This document shows, piece after piece, positions 59,492 to 64,000 of a DNA stretch of 64,000 nt (position 1 is its first letter; every line of letters begins with the position of its first letter). This stretch comes from Phyllostachys edulis. Its lineage: Eukaryota; Streptophyta; Magnoliopsida; Poales; Poaceae. The notes beneath the pieces were generated by a model. That model was not told where the DNA came from. It saw only the letters and a program-made list of their open reading frames with translations, and did no database searches. The stretch lies in NCBI GenBank assembly GCA_036346405.1, contig CM070561.1, positions 30,474,215 through 30,538,214 of the forward strand. The letters are read 5' to 3'. Position numbers and translations under genes: made by a program.

Positions 59492-60567
59492 CCTGACTCG
59501 CTCGATTATCAAAAAGATGAGTCGAAAAAGCTATGGAAAAACGTAGAATTCCTCTCGAGGAAGCTTAAAGAAGCCAACTTTGCAACCGAAAAAGTGTAGG
59601 AAAAGATAAACAGTAAGTGCTGAACTTAAGACTGCTTATGTTGTTAATCTTTACCTGACTGTTACTTCTTTTAGGAAAAGAAGATGATATGAGAAAGCTC
59701 CAGAATGAAGTCCAAGATAAAACTTTGGTCATTCGTGAGATTTCTCGTATCTCCAAAGATAAAGATGAAGAAATTACGAGGTTAAAATCCCGACTATCAG
59801 GTAAGCAATTCTTTACCTGCAGTCCTTTACGAGTTCTTTCCCTTTTCTTACTCTCATTTCTTTTGTAGAAATGGTCCTTGAACTGGGAAGGCTCGAAACT
59901 GAGGTCAGGGATAAAACCCTGATTTATGGCGAGACTGTCTGCATTGCTAAGGCAAATGCAGAGGACATCAAATCATGGGAGAAGAAGCATGCTGAGACCG
60001 TTGCTTCCCATGCGGAAGAAATCAAGAAGTTGGATTCTCGACTAGCAGGTAAGGAAATCTTTTACCTGTGATTATTTTTGTTTTCTTTTCCTCTAGGAGT
60101 TTATTTTTGCTTGACCAGTCTTATCCTTTTCAGAGCAAGCGGTCGAAAACAAACAACTACGCGAGGCTTCGACTCGTACCCAACAGGAGATGGAGGCAAT
60201 GAAGATTAATCTTCAAGGCAGTGTCACGCTCCTGAACAATGTACTTGGTGAGCTACATACTAAGGGAAAAACTCCTCAAGATGATACGATAGCTGCTCAC
60301 GTAAGTACTATTGGGGAACAAGTTAGGACTTTGCAAGAACTGATGACCACTCTGAAGGCCAACCAAGCTGAGTCGATAAAGGAGGCTGTCGAAACTGTAA
60401 TAAGTTATGCATTGGCAAAACTTAAAGCTCATGACCCCAACCTTAATGTGCAACCAATCGGTTTACTTCGACCGCCTCAAGCGTATAAGTCGTCGATGGA
60501 AGAAATGCAATCAGTTGGCCAGAAGGTTTCGGAGGAGATGCGACTGGGCTCTCCCTCTTCAGAGTAG
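59492..60567 (+). pseudogene. Antisense spliced coiled-coil gene in Gypsy-2 (one stop)
   Basis: Four exons read in one phase: about 59492-59612, 59675-59800, 59869-60048 and 60134-60567. The introns start gtaagt, gtaagc and gtaagg and end tttag, tgtag and ttcag, and all splice in phase 1. The protein is highly charged and helical (EEITRLKSRLS, EEIKKLDSRLA, EQVRTLQELMTTLKANQ), so a coiled coil is likely. A single TAG (59597-59599) interrupts the first exon; the other three exons, about 245 codons, are open to the TAG at 60565-60567. The N-terminal part and first exon border are unclear. Tat-lineage antisense ORFs and Transposase_28-type proteins with long coiled coils are the nearest family knowledge; identity is not shown. 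Confidence 0.65.
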
Positions 60568-60849
60568 TTTGTAACAAACCTGTGAAAAAACAAGCTTTTG
60601 TCGATGTATTATATAATAAATCTTTTTTCCTGCAGATCATCTTGTCGAGTAGTTAGTAACTCAAAAGATAATTAACGAATGAAAGACTAAGAATTGAAGT
60701 CAAATTAATAACTTTATCCTAGCCCCCGACTATTTGCTTAGTTTGTTTAGACAAACTAAGTAAATAGCGTTAAAAAGAGTTTCTGAAAACAGAGAGGTTT
60801 GGTTAACTTGTAGTTTTTGGTCACGACTATCATGCATTGGTCGAAAAAG

Positions 60850-61415
60850 TGCGAACGAATCGACACTAGGAAGTTCCTTCTAGTGGGCAGGACCACGTGC
60901 AGAGAGGAAAGTCTTCGACTAGGTGATGTTACCATCTCTGACTAGATTAATTAAATCGAGAACAGCAACTTGAGTTAAACAAACATCCAGAGGACTTCAA
61001 AAAATTCGTTTGCCCTTCTTTGGAGGACTCGATAAGTCTGTCCTGATAGCAAGAGTGGGAAACTGAACGATGCTAGGAAGTTCCTTCTAGTGGGCAGGAC
61101 CACGTGCAGAGAGGAGAGACTTCGACTAGATGTGTTTCTTCCTCCGACTTAGTTGAGACGAATCGAATACACCAAAGATAGCTGAATAAATCTAAAAAAG
61201 TGCACTCTGCTTAGAATACTTTTCAAAAGAACTGAAGAAATAATCTAAGGTGAAAGGAGTTGGCTTTCGAAAATATTTCGACTAAATAGAACCCGAGCTC
61301 TTTGTGTTGGCGGCAAAAGTGAGTAACGAGTAGATACTAGGAAGCTCCTTCTAGTGGGTAGGACCACATGCAGAGAGGAGAGACTTCGACTAGATGATGT
61401 TACCTGCCTTTCGAC
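60850..61415. repeat. Three spaced copies of a 70-base repeat
   Basis: Copies start at about 60858, 61068 and 61336. Shared text includes ctaggaag, ccttctagtggg, aggaccac and gcagagagga. They lie between integrase and the antisense gene. Confidence 0.85.
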
Positions 61416-61511
61416 CAATGTAAAGGAAACTGGGTGTTTGGAATATAGTCGAAAGATTATGAAAGCACTACTCAAAAAGTAAGACAATAGAGGTAGAGAG
61501 AACCTGAGTCT

Positions 61512-62830
61512 TTATTGTCTGAATGATTGGTTACACATAAAACTTGCGTAACTGGTCGATGTTCCAAGAATTTGAGAGAACCTCGCCGTCTTCCATTGCC
61601 AATCGTACCGACCCTGAACGAGTAACTTCGACCACTGTGTAAGGACCTTCCCACTTGGGAGAAAGTTTGTTCCGATTAGACTTGGATTGGCGAGCCTCAA
61701 TACTAAGTCACCTACAAAGAAGGTCATGAGGTTAGACCTACGATCGTAGTATCTCGCTTGAGGCTTGTTGGTAGACTGCTGAACGGATTAAGGCCTGGTT
61801 TCTCCTTTCTTCAAGTAGATTAATATCATCCGCTCGAAGTTGTTCCTGGTTGGAGTCTTTGAAAGTTTCGACTCGTGTTGACCGTATCTTTAGTTCCGGA
61901 GGAAGCATGGCTTCAGCTCCGAAGACCAGAAAAAATGGTGTTTCACCAGAGTCTACCGGTAGTCGCATTTAACTACCCATAATACAGAGGGTAACTCTTG
62001 TACCCAAGCCCCCGAGCGTTTGATGAGCTGGTCGAAGACTCGGGTCTTAATTCCTCTCATTATTTGGCCGTTTGCACGTTCGACTGCCCCATTACTTTGG
62101 GGATGGGCCACAGAAGCATAACATAACTTGGTACCCAACTCGTCATAAAATTCCTGAAATTTTATGCCGAAAATTGCTTACCATTATCTCGTAATTATTC
62201 GACTCGGTACTCCAAATCGAGTAATTACGATCTCATCATAAACCGCTTTGCCGCCTGCTGTTATCCCAAATACCATCCGTGTTCGGCTTCAATCCATTTT
62301 GTGAACGATCAATAGCCACGAAAAGGAACTCAAACCTCCCGGAGCTTTGGGGAACGGCCCTAGGATATCGAGACCCCAGTGTTGCAAAAGGCCAAGATAG
62401 AGGTATCGCTTTGTAATGCCCGAGCCGGTTGGTGTATCCGCCTATTATGGAATTGGCATTGACACACTTTTTAACCAACTCTTTAGCATCGTAAAGGGTC
62501 ATAATAATAAAAACCTTGTCGAAAGGCCTTACCGACCAGCCGCTCAGAGGAAGCATGATTTCCACAAATACCACCATGTATGTCGTGAAGGAGTGTTAAT
62601 CCTTCGCTCTGCAGAATGCATCGCATGAGCACCCCTTGAGTACCTCGCTTATAGAGGACTCCTTCAACCAAAGTATACATTTTGGCTTTTCGATAAGCGA
62701 TCCGCCTCGAGATCGCCTTGGTCATGTAACCCTTCAAGATATTCATAGATGGGCGCCATCCATGTATCCTCGTGATTCGGAGAGGCCGCCTCAATAGGAG
62801 GTGTCTCTGGTTCATCGACCAAGGACGGCT
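61512..62830 (-). pseudogene. gypsy integrase, Gypsy-2, frameshifted
   Basis: Inserts the cDNA into the genome in intact relatives. The zinc-binding segment (IHGGICGNHASSERLVGKAF) lies in the frame 62815-62483. A core fragment with GRFEFLFVAIDRSQNG is near 62340-62290 in another frame. The catalytic-glutamate region SVAHPQSNGAVERANGQIM is in 62138-61953. The C-terminal part (GETPFFLVFGAEAMLPPEL, then ADDINLLEERRNQA) is in 61968-61738. The pieces lie in different frames, so the gene is dead. Confidence 0.75.
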
Positions 62831-62846
62831 TCTGGAGTTGTTCCAA

Positions 62847-63290
62847 GAAGACTCCTTTTGGTACTGCAGATCGGGAAGAAGCTATTTGAGCAAGCTGGTC
62901 TGCGAGGAAATTATCCTTTCAAGGGATGAATTGTGCTTCAAAACCTAAAAAATGCTTTTCTAGCTTACGCACTTCCGATAAGTACCGAGACATTGTCGGG
63001 TTAGAGCACTGGTACTCTTTTTCTGACTTGATTCACGACTAGTTGAGAGTCTCCTCTCACGAGTAGTCGGCGAATCGAGAGCGCCACGCTCAGATGCCGA
63101 CCAACAAACCTTCAGATTCGCCACATTGTTAGTGGCCTGAAAGTTTAATTGTATGGCATACTTTAAGGTCTCTTCGGTAGGAGATACCAAGACCACCCCA
63201 GCCCTCGAGCCACTTAAAGTAAGCGACCCGTCAAAGTACATCGTCCACTGGTCGTGGGAATCGTACTAGGGATCCTAAACAGGTTCAGGA
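62847..63290 (-). pseudogene. RNase H, Gypsy-2, broken
   Basis: Starts with MYFDGSLTLSGSRAGVVLV (first catalytic aspartate, 63241 leftwards) and LNFQATNNVANL. The sequence then loses frame. It sits between RT and integrase, as in Tat-type pol. Confidence 0.65.
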
Positions 63291-64000
63291 TTTGTCCATT
63301 CGGCGACAAAGTCTGCCAAGATCTGGGATTTAACGGCCGTTCGGGACACGAAATGGATGTCGAACTCCCCAAGTTCGACTGACCATTTTGCCATGCGTCC
63401 CGCTGTTTCCCTATTCTGCAGGATCGCTCCCAAAGGAAACTCAGACGGCACAGCTAGTTTGTGCGCCTAAAAATAATGCCGTAATTTCCTCGAAGACATG
63501 AGGAGGGCATATAGAAGCTTTTGGACCTGAGGGTAACGCCCAGGCCCGTGTAAAACTTCACTTACGAGTAAACCGGTCGTTGTATGCGCCACGCTTCTAC
63601 GACCAAGATGCGCTTTCTCGCCGTGGCGTGGCGCCTAGATAAATTAAGAGCGTTTCTTACGCCCTCGGAGAGACCGAATAGAGCACTCAGAAGGTACCTC
63701 TTGACATCCTCAAAGGCGCGTTTGCCTCTTTCGACCACTCAAAACCTTCGTGTTTCCTTAGAAGTTTAAAGAAAGGTAGTCCCTTTTCTCCCAGTCGTGC
63801 GATGAAACGACTTAAAGCCGCCATGCACCCAGTGAGTTTCTGGACTTCTTTCCTTGTGGTTGGAGGGCGCATTTGTAGAATGGCCTTTATCTTTTCGGGA
63901 TTTGCTTCGATTCCTCGTATAGATACTAGGTATCCAAGTAATTTCCCTGAAGAGATTCCGAACACACACTTCTTAGGATTGAGTTTTAAGCGATGTTTTC
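63291..64000 (-). pseudogene. RT thumb and connection, Gypsy-2 (partial)
   Basis: The right edge reads LNPKKCVFGISSGKLLGYLV, then RPPTTRKEVQKLTGCMAALSR and LPFFKLLRKHEGFEWSKEA, the thumb and start of the RNase-H-like connection. The catalytic YxDD is beyond the window. Downstream the connection domain (to about 63300) is broken by stops. Confidence 0.75.

Larger units (their letters stand above)
58066..64000 (-). mobile_element. Gypsy-2: 3' part of a Tat-type gypsy element with an antisense gene
   Basis: On the minus strand, right to left: RT thumb (from 64000), RNase H (about 63290-62850), integrase (62830-61512), a long untranslated stretch with three copies of a 70-base repeat, an antisense spliced gene (plus strand 59229-60567), polypurine tract and 3' LTR (58798-58066). 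The 5' half lies right of the window. Extra reading frames after integrase, often antisense, are known for the Tat lineage. Same family as Gypsy-1. It inserted into Gypsy-3 next to GATAC (58061-58065). Confidence 0.85.

Noticed and set aside
60253..60640. Minus-strand open frames across the antisense exon of Gypsy-2
   Set aside because: Shadows of the plus-strand exon, without gypsy-type motifs.

Overview
The window looks like plant nuclear DNA from a grass (Poaceae, probably a panicoid such as the sugarcane/sorghum group). The reasons are the single spliced host gene with a very GC-rich first exon, and the mix of Ty3/gypsy (Tat-type and Tekay-type), Ty1/copia (Angela-type and SIRE-type), CACTA, Mutator-like and Stowaway-like elements nested in one another. 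The species is an inference. The lineage names come from recognising motifs, not from a search.

Layout. 1-3414: 5' end of a minus-strand Tat-type gypsy element (Gypsy-1), with gag, protease start, primer site and 5' LTR. 3415-5532: copia fragment cut by neighbours on both sides. 5533-about 9400: long Tekay-type LTR remnant that stops just upstream of the only host gene. 9681-13144: a three-exon gene for an MFS transporter. 13415-15740: LINE fragment behind the gene, opposite strand. 16180-18551: Mutator-like foldback element with a perfect 9-bp target duplication and an extra third arm. About 19050-22458: GC-rich retrosequence-like segment split by an Angela-type solo LTR (20099-21719). 22616-46595: a stacked nest, a Stowaway-like element at whose edge CACTA-1 inserted, which holds a Tekay-type element, whose right LTR holds another solo LTR, which holds a SIRE-type copia. 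47973-55179: a gag-protease-only gypsy element, split by a Tekay-type solo LTR that itself holds CACTA-2. 55180-58065: plus-strand Gypsy-3 (gag joined to the RT thumb), cut by Gypsy-2. 58066-64000: 3' part of minus-strand Gypsy-2, with RT, RNase H, integrase, an antisense spliced gene, polypurine tract and 3' LTR.

The MFS transporter is the only gene that reads as intact. All transposon coding regions seen are truncated, frameshifted or carry stops. The part that most resists a routine description is the antisense unit of Gypsy-2 (59229-60567). It has its own TATA box and exons in one continuous phase with matching splice sites, and two neighbouring exons look like copies of each other. Also unusual are the two CACTA copies, which share a TATA box plus a small open reading frame, a large hairpin and internal blocks of terminal-type repeats. 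No tRNA, rRNA or CRISPR array was seen.
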